A program made the translations under genes and the position numbers. Below are positions 33,872-44,060 of a stretch of 64,000 nucleotides of DNA, in pieces (position 1 is the first letter of the stretch; every line of letters begins with the position of its first letter). A model generated the notes under the pieces. It did no database searches. It was not told the origin of the DNA and saw nothing but the letters and a program-made list of their open reading frames with translations. The stretch comes from Cylicocyclus nassatus (taxonomy: Eukaryota > Nematoda > Chromadorea > Rhabditida > Strongylidae): positions 34,200,780-34,264,779 of the forward strand of contig CATQJL010000001.1 of assembly GCA_958299035.1 (NCBI GenBank), in the 5' to 3' direction.

Positions 33872-34794
33872 ATGGTAGTGCTCGGCAGATTTTGCATTTC
33901 CGTCTTTTTGCATATTTTGAGCCTTTACGACCCGTAGACCCCAAATTTGAGCTTTAAAATAAGTGAAAAGACCTTTTTTCGGGACGTTCACCCAATTTTC
34001 AAAAGGCAGCTTGGACGCGAATTTCAATGGAAAGTTGGAGGCCCTGGCACGAAGACCTTGTGCTGTGATTTTTGCTTTGGATAGCATGCACAATGCGGGA
34101 AAGCGGTCGTGGGGTCCCGGCCGAAGGATAAGCGAAGTCGTCTGAGCGCGCCGATGGGGGTTGCGCGCGCCGGTTCAGGGACTATTTCCTCGGCCCAGGA
34201 GGAACAACCGGACGGACTGCACTTGAAGGTCAGCGGGATGACCACAACCCCACTATAGCAATATCCCCCAGATCGCGAATTTGCCGGGAGGCTGCCTTTG
34301 AGTTGGAATCGTTCCCTAGTTAGATCACTGATACAGCATTGCAAACAGCTAACGCGATTCTAGATTATATACACTGAAAATGACTATAACTTGGCTAGTT
34401 AGTACAAAAATCTATGATAGAGTAAAGGACATAAAGAACAACTTTGCTAACGACATGTGGATATAGAAAATGCTCTAGGCATAAGCTTAGGTATTTTCGA
34501 GTCCTGCCTGAACCGTTCCAAGCATAGGTTTGAAAAACAACCTTCGGATGTAAGGACTTTTAGAAAAGAAAGAAATTATTAGGACCTTTCGAAATTGCTT
34601 GTGAGTTAGACAATGCTTGTGTCCAGTCCTATATGAAATATTTCTCGATAATGAGCGTGCGCATATTGGCGCCTTCTCACACACTCGGGATGTCCGCTTA
34701 GTTGTTACTGACATCGGAGCTGTGGAATGCTTTATCCTAATCAAGAGGCTCTGCTCCAGTTTTGATGCAATGGTTTTTCAGGCAACATGCTGAA
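33872..34794. other. No gene; GC-rich patch
   Basis: 34,100-34,330 is much more GC-rich than its surroundings (CGCGCCGATGGGGGTTGCGC) and contains AGGCTGCCTTTGAG. It is probably another dispersed repeat. No frame was accepted. Confidence 0.35.
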
Positions 34795-35132
34795 ATGATT
34801 ATCTTAGCACCACGAGTAGGCATATGCTGTATGGTTTCGCATTGTTGCTTGCTCGTATCCGCTTGGCTTAATTCTGTTTGCAACAACAAGAACTGCCCCT
34901 TTATCGATCCGAAGGTATTTTCTATGGCATCCGCTTTCTGCAATGTGCTTACTTCAATCGTGTGCTAAAGTAGGACTTGTTCATAAAGACAGAATGCAAT
35001 GTTATGAACCTGCGGGGTTCTGTCACCTTAATATTGGCTTCAGTAAGATTCTTCTCAAACTATATGCACTATCTGCAAGAAGAATGCCGCAATTTCTCCC
35101 TGTTACAGAATTCCTGCAGAGGACACTGCTAA
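34795..35132 (+). CDS. Candidate secreted cysteine-rich protein, two exons
   Basis: Acceptor GTTTTTCAG ends at 34,781; ATG at 34,795. Exon 1 (34,795-34,914, 40 codons) has a signal-like N-terminus (MIILAPRVGICCMVSHCCLL), then CNNKNC. A 59-bp intron (34,915-34,973, GTATTT...AAAGTAG) is in phase 0. Exon 2 (34,974-35,132) encodes IKTECN and ends EECRNFSLLQNSCRGHC and a stop. The predicted protein is about 92 aa with a Cys-rich C-terminus. A short upstream ATG after the acceptor (34,787) is out of frame. The family is unrecognised; the open, phase-consistent exon 2 with clustered Cys is the main support. Confidence 0.4.
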
Positions 35133-36969
35133 CGACTACATGGTAGTAAATTAATCCTGAAGTGCCAGAGGCAGAATTCCTTCACTCGAGAGAAGCGTCC
35201 ACTCTTCCTGGAAATCTAATCAACCAAAAAAAAGGCTGCTCTAAAAACGTATTGCGCCCATATTTATACTATGAAAGTCTTTCCTTAATGTGTGAGGCTA
35301 ATTTGATGTTTCCATTGCCTTTGACGTAACTTTCCTCGCATACACTCGGGCCACTATTTTTGAGTGCGAACCGTCCAGAGCTTCGATAATATGTGGAATC
35401 CCAGATATTTTTTAAAAAACTTAAGATATCGCCCACAAGCAATTGACCTTCACTAGATGTTGGTTATTCTTCCTCATTTGGTCACCTACTAAACTCATTT
35501 CTTTTCGATATAGCACACCCGCCACCTGCTCTATAATGCGAGAGACTATGGGCTATGAGCAGCCCAAGGTAGCCCCGTATTCCGCTGAAGTTGCAATGTT
35601 ATGAAGCATATTCTATAAAATAACATGCGTACTCGAGTATTAGCACTTCCCACATAGTCGAAAAAAATTGCAGGTTTATGGCAGTTAAAAATCGACGCAC
35701 TCTTTGTCGTCTGATGTGATAAATCTTCATGCAACCTTGCAAGTAAACTATAAAATCTAGTGGCTAACAACAAGACGAGAGCGAGAGCGGCCTTTGGATT
35801 TACTGTCTCCAGCACGTCTAGCGGATCTAATATAGCGCGGAACACACGAGAAACCGCCGTAGCGACTAAGGTTTCAACGCATTCTCTCGCTATCCTCCAT
35901 TCTCTGAATTCTGAAATCGTCGTAAAATGCTAACTAAGCGAAGTACGGGGCCATTTGAAGTTAATAAGAGCTAAACTCCTACTCACTCTGCATAAGAATG
36001 TCGATGGAAACACTATTCGAAGAGCATTAGACTCAACAGAATAGTAGTAAACACTTGCATTAGAGGATCTGCAACTCACAGCAACGATAGTGCTCACATA
36101 ATACATTATTGTAAGTACGTTAGATTTCGAATGGTGCTATACTTGCCTTTGCGGTTTCCTCTATAAGTCTAGATTCCTCAATTTTCAGCTCATCTTCAAC
36201 CTAGCTTTCTGCAATAATCGAGCTCGCCGTCCGAGTCTTCTTAAGGTGAAAAATTTTGCAAGCTAACAAAGAACAATCAGTTACGTGGATCTCATCTTAC
36301 TCCGGCAATATGATGTTTTCCGGCAAAAGCTTCGATGAGCGAATATGACGGCATATCCGCCTGTTCCCTTGTATCTTCAATATGGGCAAGAAAAAACCAC
36401 TCACTTCCTTTCGGAGAAACCGCTAAGCCTTTTTGGTTTCATTCTTGATTTTTTCCTCTCTGCTTTCTTTCAAGCGTATTGCGAACCCAAGATTTGTGAT
36501 CTCTCCACTCCAATTATTTAGTGAGTTCGTGGACATTTTCGTTTGATTCACCTCCGAATAATAATCATTAATCAAAATATCTCGCAAAGACTCATGCATT
36601 TATCGGACTTAAACTTTCTCTGAAATTGCTATTTTTTGAATAGAGAGCAATGAGCAATGAGCTTTTAATTCTTCACTCTTACTTACGCTCTTATGTTCTG
36701 TTGTAGATGATCTATCTAATGGAACAACGCTATGACATCGATGGTGTTCCGCAGAACAGAAGGTGTGTACTTATAATCGTTTAGTTTTTTCTTTATTTTC
36801 TTATTATGAGTTTATGTTTTGCTTTTGTTTTATCATATCTAAGGTTGTATGTGGTGGTCGCCGAGAGAAGTTGCAGTTTATGGCGAAATAACCAGACTAG
36901 CCACATTTTATCGCGCTCAGGTCAAGCCCATGTCTTCAATATCTTCTACATCTTAATCCGGCTCTTGGC
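35133..36969. other. No gene recognised
   Basis: Only short unsupported frames. A possible start after a GTTGTAG acceptor (36,707) followed by a GTGTGT donor at about 36,765 is too weak to call. Confidence 0.4.
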
Positions 36970-37459
36970 CTATATCGTCCTGTGTCCCTTGGAGGTTTTT
37001 TTGACAAACTCCATGTAGATTTCTGTCCGCCATACGTGCTCCATTTGTGTTTTTTCGACTACGGTACTAGGTCTATGTTTGAATTTACGATGCACAATCG
37101 TGCTCCGCTTCACCACTCTTTCCCCAGCGATCTCGGCGTTGCGAAGTGCGTTACGATGCAAAGACGACAACTTTGGGCGAAGGTGCATAGGTAGAAGATG
37201 GTTTGAAAATTGCACTGTTTGATGGGTAGCGTGATAAATAGCGTCTTGGTTGTATGTAGCTACCCACAAGTACAATTTTGGGCAGTAGAGACGATCCAAA
37301 GAATTCTTGCTCTCACACTCGCTAGTCCCTCCGAAGGGACTGGCGAGGAGATCCTTTTGGAATGTCGTCTACAGCACCACTTCCTTTACTTTCTTATGGG
37401 CGGGGCTGCCTGCAGTGCAGTAGGCATTCCTCTCACGGCATTAGGTGTGGGGTCATGTA
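36970..37459 (-). pseudogene. C-terminal part of DDE transposase, split by the LTR element
   Basis: On the minus strand the frame contains LASPFGGTSECESKNSLD, then RLYCPKLYLWVATYNQ, then basic segments (RNALRNAEIAGERVVKRS). This fits the C-terminal part of the eukaryotic DDE transposase whose catalytic half lies at 42,850-44,060 (usual pattern SP...E..H..PK followed by a Y...A...N segment). The two halves become contiguous on the minus strand if the LTR element is removed. There is at least one stop near 37,370. The superfamily is not settled (Kolobok-like is one option). Confidence 0.45.
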
Positions 37460-37648
37460 TATCGTGATTTTCACGATATGGGGAAGGCGGGGCCGCTGCG
37501 AAGGTTATAAAAGAAGAGCCGAGATAAAGCGAGAGGACAGGAAAACGAAGAAATTTATTGTGCTTATAACTTACCATATCTTCTCTTACATACACTTGGT
37601 CAATCAACAGACGTTGGAACCCGGCTGTTACTATTGTTAACCAAGACA
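37460..37648 (+). repeat. 5' LTR
   Basis: Starts TATCGTGATT (3' LTR: TGTCGTGATT) and ends CAAGACA. A short inverted CGTGATTTTCACG sits at the start. TATAAAAGAAGAGCC at 37,508 is a likely TATA element. It differs from the 3' LTR at many positions, so the insertion is not recent. Confidence 0.85.
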
Positions 37649-37717
37649 TGGTGCATCGGCCGGGAATCGAACCCGGGCCGCCCGCATGGCAGGCGAGCAT
37701 TCTACCACTAAACCACC
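37649..37717 (-). tRNA. tRNA-Gly(GCC)-complementary extended primer-binding site (not a functional tRNA gene)
   Basis: Beginning at the base after the 5' LTR: TGG, the complement of CCA, then TGCATCGGCCGGGAATCGAA and on through the anticodon region (tggcag, i.e. GCC) to aaccacc. Compared with a standard animal tRNA-Gly(GCC), about 66 of 71 positions are represented, ending before the 5' acceptor strand. The next bases (aagtttc) cannot pair with the 3' acceptor. Normal PBSs match only ~12-18 nt. The encoded CCA and the LTR junction show that this comes from primer copying and not from a tRNA gene. Confidence 0.8.
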
Positions 37718-37746
37718 AAGTTTCAACATTTTTGCTACGTGCCTCT

Positions 37747-38759
37747 TCAGAAGTGCAAAGTAATGGGTATGCTTGTTTTCCTGCATGGCAACAAGAGCCG
37801 TACACCTGGATATCGTAGAAAATTTGAGTTCTGAAGCATTAGTAAATGGATTGATTCCGACGATTCATAGCGAGACGCGGCATCCCATCAACAATTATAA
37901 CAGATAACGCAACTAATTTCAATTTAGGAGAAGAAACCATCACTAACGAAACGAAAAACTGCATAAAGCAACAACTACAATATACCTTGAATGAATTTTC
38001 GTGCAAGAAACAGATTCAGTGGAAATTCATAGCACCATTATCCCCTTGGAAAGGAGGATTTTACGAAAGGTTGATTGGTGTAATGAAAATGTGTTTACGA
38101 AAAGCAATAGGAAAAACATCTCGCACTCCAACGCAGTTTCAAACCATAATCACAGAAAAGGAAGGAATATTAAATTCTCGCCCGCTTGCATACTGCGGCA
38201 GTTCACTCGAAGACTCACTGATCGTGCGACCTATCGATTTTCTCATGCCGCAATCGACACAAAACATACTAGCATCGCATAATGTTGGCGAGGACAACGA
38301 AGACTACATAGAAGTACTTACAACCAAAGAAGAAGCACTTCAAAAACTAAAGAGCACTAAAAATATCTGGACAACCGATGGTCGTTGTGGACCGCGCGGT
38401 ATTCATTAGAACTGCTAAATTTTCACCAAAAACGCATCCGACAAAAATCATTCACCAGAAAAGTCCCTGCGAAAGGCGAAGTTGTTCTCATAATGGATGA
38501 GAATACAAACAGAGGGTCATGGCCTATGGAAATTGTCGAAGCAGTCAAATACGATCCCGATGGGGAGATACGACAAGTGATGTTGCGTACAGCGCAAAGA
38601 ACAAGACTCACGAGGTCGATAAACATGTTAGTACCGCTAGAGTTAGGTAGCGAGAACCAACAAACGCAAAATGCTCAGACCGATGAGTCATTACCAAACG
38701 ATGAAGGAAAAGTCGTTGCCGACGAAACAAAAAGCAACGACGAAGACCAAAGACACTGA
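37747..38759 (+). pseudogene. BEL/Pao integrase C-terminal remnant
   Basis: It starts inside the integrase core (RAVHLDIVENLS). A frameshift near 37,850 precedes ARRGIP and TDNATNF, which carries the second catalytic Asp. GGFYERLIG carries the catalytic Glu, followed by GILNSRPL and RPIDFLMP. A second frameshift near 38,385 precedes the C-terminal DUF5641-type domain (GEVVLIMDENTNRGSWPMEI; stop 38,757-38,759) and an acidic tail. The integrase would insert the element's cDNA into chromosomes, but the first catalytic Asp region and the zinc-binding N-terminus are missing. Confidence 0.85.
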
Positions 38760-38829
38760 CGCGACCTTTATTGCCTAGAAAGGCGAAAAAAATGTGCATT
38801 ACGTATACAACACAAAAAGTAGAGGTGTT

Positions 38830-40958
38830 GGGAATTCGTTCAGGGTCAAATGGTACGCATGGATCTATGCGATGACATTACTCCTTTTCTTCCCTCACCA
38901 AAGCAAAGCACAAAAAGCAACCGTTGCATCTTAAAACAGAATGTATTCGTGGGGGAGTAAATATACATGGAGTAGGAACAGCACAGAGAATACAAACATG
39001 CGGCGAACATCACTGTGTAGAAGTAAATAATCCAAAAGACAATGTTACAATCCAGTTTCCACCAGAGGTGATATTACACCGACCTAATTTTTAATCAAAA
39101 CTTTAATAGCAGCCAAAGCATTTCAATTCACATGTCCCCCAAGCCCATTCTGCGAACAAAAGTGCACATTTTTCAAGGTCAAAATTAGTAACCCTCATTG
39201 CTGGCCAAAAACCACAATACTGGTCATTGCAATATTCACTTATTCAACATGGATGACCATAACTCTATCCCTCTTTTGCATCAACATCACGTTGCTTTTG
39301 CACATGTGTTTACAATATTGGCAGTTCCCTGCTGCGCCTCATGCAAACATGTTACAAGAATAGGAGAAACGACCAAACAAACAATGAAACTATTCCATGA
39401 GTAGAAGTGCGCACACATGCAAAGAAAATATGGAAGCCATCAGATCTAGTCAAAATCTTCGCCATAGCAATGATATCCACCAACACAGCAACGGTGAGAG
39501 TGTTTGCGTGTCAGCAAACAATAGTACTTCAATCGGACATAACGCAATGTGACTCAACAGTCACTTGCACCAAAAAACATGCATTACTATTGAAGATAAA
39601 TTCACTGCAACCAGAAGCTTGTTTCCACCTTCAACAACAAAACGTCACAATATCACAAACAAAATTTCTTCTGAAAGTCGTCTTAAGGTGTAATAAAGAG
39701 ACCCTCTACTACACTCGCAATACAGAAACTCGAGTACAATATAGCAAGCGTTGCCCACATATGGGTTCATGTTCGGGATCAAAATGTGGTAAAGTTACCC
39801 CAGATTCAAAAATAGAGGAACTCGCAATGTCAAACAATTATACCGGAATAACGTACTGCACAGAATCCTGTGGAGGACTGGGATGCTCTTGTGGATTCCC
39901 GTCCATAGGGTGCCTTTTTTATAGAATTTACCATGTGCCAACAGACAAAGAATTGTACGAAGTGTTCCACTGCCCTACTTGGTCCAATAAAAGTGGCACT
40001 TTCAGTTGCTCAAGCTATCCGTCAGAAGCCAAAGACTTACACTATAGAATTCGAACAGAATGTTCACAAGAATTTCAACGGCATGAGCATAAAGATAACA
40101 TCAATACAAATACCGACAATGCCGCTTCTAGGAGACACGTTCCTTGGTAACTCAAAGATGACAGCACGATTGAAACAACAACACACTTTTAGCTACGTCT
40201 GCGTCAATGCGAAAAGTGATTCATCGCTACAAAGGGAAAAAGAATGCACTATCCACGATACCTGCTCTTGCAACCGTGCGGAAAATTGCGTGAACTGTTT
40301 CTGCACACGTAACAACCTATCTCAAGCATTAGAACTAAGTCAAATTCTACCAATTAGAATGCCAAACGCACTCATAAATGTCGAAAGCACATTTAAAAGA
40401 CTAACAATACGAACATTAGAGGCGAGTACAGAAGTTGCTTTGCTAGTCAACGCGAGTATCCGACATCCGTTCCATCTACGCCCAATTTCAATGTCGCATA
40501 CCAAGCGCAACAATAGAAGGATGTTATAACTGCTTGAAAGGTGCAGTGACTTATCTGTAATGCTTTTCTGATATCTTTCATGCAGTAGCAGAAATAAATT
40601 GCCAATCACAATCGTTCACAATTACTTGTACACCAACAGGATACACGAACGAATACACTTCTACGCTAACAAAGCAGTCTTCAATGAAACATGTCGAGCA
40701 AACTGCGGCACAAATCAGCAAATATTCTGGATAGCAGGACAATTACATTTCATAAAAAGTATGTTCCCATTTTATGATATCAAAACATTACAATATAACA
40801 CCAAAACAAACTGTCCCGACACTTTCAAATTAGAGTTACCAGACATACCCGAATTTTTCTCAATAATGAAACAATACATCATATCAACGTGCGTCTTTCT
40901 TACGCTTGTCACCATGCTGATCGCCACAGCCACGGGTATGCCGAGAAATGCAACATAG
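38830..40958 (+). pseudogene. Envelope-like gene with Phlebovirus-Gc-type features, multiply frameshifted
   Basis: Remnants in several frames include: a hydrophobic leader near 38,865-38,895; a Cys segment with RIQTCGEHHCVEVNN near 39,000; hydrophobic spans at 39,180-39,310 (TTILVIAIFTY); a long ectodomain frame 39,407-40,150 rich in Cys (GGLGCSCGFPS, CSGSKCGK); a frame 39,933-40,529; and 40,599-40,958 ending in a membrane span (YIISTCVFLTLVTMLI). The Cys-rich block with GLGCSCG and paired spans matches the Phlebovirus G2/Gc-like envelopes known in nematode BEL elements (Tas, Cer7 type). At least three frame changes and internal stops make it inactive. Only remnants are described here. Confidence 0.7.
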
Positions 40959-41205
40959 CTCAAGCCGAAGAGCTTATCGCCGTAATATCCATCAAAATAT
41001 CTTACAATATGCAATGCCTCTGCCTTTCAAGCTTCCATTTCTTTGCTTCGACTTCTCATGCGCACGATCCCTTCTAATTTTGCGCACACCCTTCCTTTGC
41101 GTTTATAGTCTTTATAGGCTGTTCAAACTCATTTCACATATGTAGTGCCGTAGTATTCTACGCAAATCAAAGTCATTTTCAAATCTCAAAATCCCGAATT
41201 TCAGA

Positions 41206-41981
41206 TATGTCGGAAGAGCACAGTCCAAGTCCAAAACCTCAAGATATTGAGATGCAAGATAACGAGCGCTGTAATGAGGGAAAAGACTCGAAAGAACCGA
41301 AAGAAGAAAGGCCAAGCAGCCATGAGCGGGCATATTCACCGGAGATCAGCCTCGGCGAATTGCGCGCAATGATGTCAGCAATTTAACACGATATCGAAGG
41401 ACTGAGAAGAAAAATGAAGCTGCACAAGGTAAGCATAACAATTAGAGCATTACAAAGTAAATAAAAGCAAACTTTTGAAACTGCAACGAAAACGAAAACA
41501 TACGATTGAACATGAGGAACAAAAACAAAAAGTAAAAAAGAGCGCCGTGGAAAGCCTAGTCGACCATATGGAAGACTGCGTTCTCGGGATTCACGACATG
41601 CCAGAAGCAGCTCAGAGGTCTGCGGCCATCCACTACGATCGTCCAACATCGTCGGCACTACCAACACTACCACAACAAGAACAACAACGTCCACAGATCC
41701 AGCAAAACGACACCCAGGCAATTTATCCACAGATACCACCATCTAATTGCATTCGTGGTACTCGCCACTGGTCGACTGATTGTACCATCTATTCCACCTT
41801 GACCGAGCGTAGGCAGCGCATCGCTCAACTCAACAGATGCGAGCGCTGCCTAGGCCCGACCACACATATGGCCACTTCATGTCAACCAAAAAACACCTGT
41901 TTTTTCTGTAAAAAAGCAGTGCGACTGTTAGAAATGACGAGACATCACTCCGTCTTCTGTCAGTACCAATTCAATATGTAA
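41206..41981 (+). pseudogene. Gag-type zinc-knuckle protein located downstream of env
   Basis: A first open part (41,206-41,386) starts MSEEHSPSPKPQ, is very acidic and stops after ELRAMMSAI; the frame resumes HDIEGLRRKMK up to a GTAAGC at 41,430. A second frame (41,475-41,981) carries RHWSTDC, RCERCLGP, ATSCQPKNTCFFC and HHSVFC. This is the HW-S-DC / RC-CL / C-C-HH-C spacing of BEL-family Gag C-terminal fingers, nucleic-acid binding by family. Whether the parts were ever spliced together is unknown, as no good acceptor is seen. Its place after env is unusual, since gag is normally 5'. Confidence 0.6.
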
Positions 41982-42627
41982 GAACAAGAAACAAAGCAAA
42001 ACAACAAACAAATATTCGTAACATTTACTTTGCGATCGACTTTTCAACAATCACTTTACTGACTTACTTATAAACTCACGCGCAATTTCGACCTGCAAAC
42101 CGCAAAATCGCAAAAAGGAATATCGCAAAAACCGCGAAACCTCAAAAAGCAATGTCGCAACACGCAAACTGCAAAACCCTCAAAAAGAAAATAAGAAACG
42201 GCTCAAACCGCACTAACAGCAAAAACGAAGGTGGCAGATTTTTGAGAAGAGATTTGAAAAAAAAGTCTCATTCAGACCACAGGCAATTAACGCAAAAAAT
42301 GCTTCTTATGATTATTTTATGATTATCCATCGGCATATTCATTTTGTAATTTCCCAATAAACGCATACTTTCAACTCTTTCAATTTACATAAATAGGATT
42401 CCTTTTGCAGTCAATAGTTGTTTAACTCAAATAAAAACAAATAAATAAATAAAAACAACAATTAATAGGTAGAAAAAAGTAAAAAAATTAATGATCATAA
42501 ATAGCTCGCAAGTCACGGTAGTAACTCCGGCCTCTTCATCTTAACAGATTCTGTTCAGCCAAGGGTCGCAAGTTCGGCCACATTTCAGAGCTTTAGCCTT
42601 TGGGACGTCATCTTTCGGTCGCCGGAG

Positions 42628-42816
42628 TGTCGTGATTCTCACGATATGAGGAAGGTGGGGCCGCTGCGAGGGATATAAAAGAAGAGCCGAGATGAAGCGA
42701 GAGGACAGGAAAACGAAAAAATTCATTGTGCTTATAAGTTATTATATTTTCTTTTACATACACTTGGTCAATCAATAAACGTTGGAACCCGGCTGTTACT
42801 ATTGTTGGCCAAGACA
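42628..42816 (+). repeat. 3' LTR
   Basis: TGTCGTGATTCTCACGATAT to the terminal CCAAGACA. TATAAAAGAAGAGCC at 42,675 and AATAAA at about 42,774 give promoter and polyadenylation signals; the 5' copy has lost the AATAAA. Confidence 0.85.
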
Positions 42817-42849
42817 ATGCAGATCTTCCGTTAGTATCCCAGCGTCAAC

Positions 42850-44060
42850 ATCAACGCTCTGGAAGTAAATTTTTGGTCATGCACCTGGTGAAGGGGTTTA
42901 CCTTATTCCATTTGTGCACGTCAGAAGTTACGTCGTGGTATAGGCAGGTGTCGAACACGTGCTTTATCGCCCTTCCCCCCTCTATGAGCTCACCTACTTT
43001 TACTGCGTGATACAGGTGATTTATAATTTCGTGTATCCAGTCTCGCAACAGCTCACAGTCCTTTCATTTGCCACCTACGGTTACCGAGTTATGTCATGAC
43101 ATGGGCACCTTTAGAAGATCCTACCCTGCTCAGATTTTTGTCTAGATATCTTGCGAAATGCCAAGTATCTAGGTGCCATTCTACGTGTTTCGCGTATTCG
43201 GCGGTTGTAGGCCCTAGTCTCCCTACCGTGCGTATTGTTACGATTGGAAAAGATCGACCGATTGGGAATTTCTTTCGCTCGCAGCTACCGTAACATCCTT
43301 CTAAAACCTTCTTTCTCCATCCTCCCACTGAATCCATCTAAATGAAGTAGTCCGGACTTTCATCTGCTGCTATCAGATCTGCTTTAACCTGCCTCGGAGC
43401 GGTGCATCACTTCTGTGTATATACAGAGTTTCGTTTTCGTTTCCATGGCCAGTACCTTGCATATTTCCTTGAATCCTTTAGAATCAAAAGCGCCATTAAC
43501 TGCGATATCCCATCCTGTAGGCTGTCCTTTATTCTGAAGATATTTCAAGGTAATTACTGCAGTTACTTTTTGTTACTTCTTCACCTCGTACGCGCTTCTA
43601 ATTTGTTGGATAGTGCTCTCTTGATGTTTCTTATAAAATTCATTGATGCATGGCCTTATTGTTTTGAAAGGCCGGTTGAACACCGATCGCGAAGGCAGTG
43701 CGACTCCCACCTCTTCGACCCAATGGCGCAGTCTCTACAATCTAGTTCTCATCAAGTTGTTAATGAGCGAAGAATATGTCAAATCATAGTCATCCTTATT
43801 CCCGTGGTAACGGCATGAGCGCATGCCAAGGCATTTCCGGCAAACTGCTTGTCATTCGACGTTCACTCAGTTTTTCCTGTCCCTCCCACCGTCTCCTCGC
43901 TCCATCGATGCTATAGATGATGATGGGAGCAGATCTCAACTTGACCAAACGTGCTTCTCGTGTGCTTTCTTCGCATCCGCAACGATTCAGACAGAATAGA
44001 TTCAGAAGCTTCTTCCTTTTATTCAGCAAGGCGGAATCGATTATCGATCTTGTTTCCACA
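42850..44060 (-). pseudogene. DDE transposase, catalytic and N-terminal parts (degraded)
   Basis: Minus-strand pieces, 5' to 3': 44,060-43,800 basic N-terminal region; 43,720-43,580 (GVALPSRSVFNRPFKTIRPC); 43,560-43,390 (TGWDIAVNGAFDSKGF); 43,337-43,089 (MDSVGGWRKKVLEGC, TAEYAKHVEWHLDTWHFARY); 43,048-42,851 (WIHEIINHLYHAVK, FDTCLYHDV). The D-x-WHFA segment followed by W..EI.NHLY is typical of a widespread uncharacterised eukaryotic DDE transposase group. Several stops and frameshifts. It continues on the far side of the LTR element (36,970-37,459). Confidence 0.5.

Larger units (their letters stand above)
37460..42816 (+). mobile_element. BEL/Pao-type LTR retrotransposon, internally deleted, with env
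   Basis: The two 189-bp LTRs are followed by a PBS at the first base after the 5' LTR. The internal order is integrase remnant, envelope remnant, zinc-knuckle ORF. The flanks ATGTA (37,455-37,459) and ATGCA (42,817-42,821) look like a 5-bp target duplication with one change. Gag N-terminus, protease, RT and RNase H are gone; the deletion begins right after the PBS. No clear polypurine tract precedes the 3' LTR. At 5.36 kb it is well short of complete BEL elements. The insertion interrupts an older DDE transposase pseudogene. Confidence 0.85.

Noticed and set aside
36707..36765. Possible first exon after a GTTGTAG acceptor
   Set aside because: There is only a short frame with a weak GTGTGT donor and no downstream exon.
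37652..37722. Functional minus-strand tRNA-Gly gene
   Set aside because: The 5' acceptor strand (aacttgg) does not pair with the 3' strand, CCA is encoded, and the segment abuts an LTR end. It is a copied primer-binding site.
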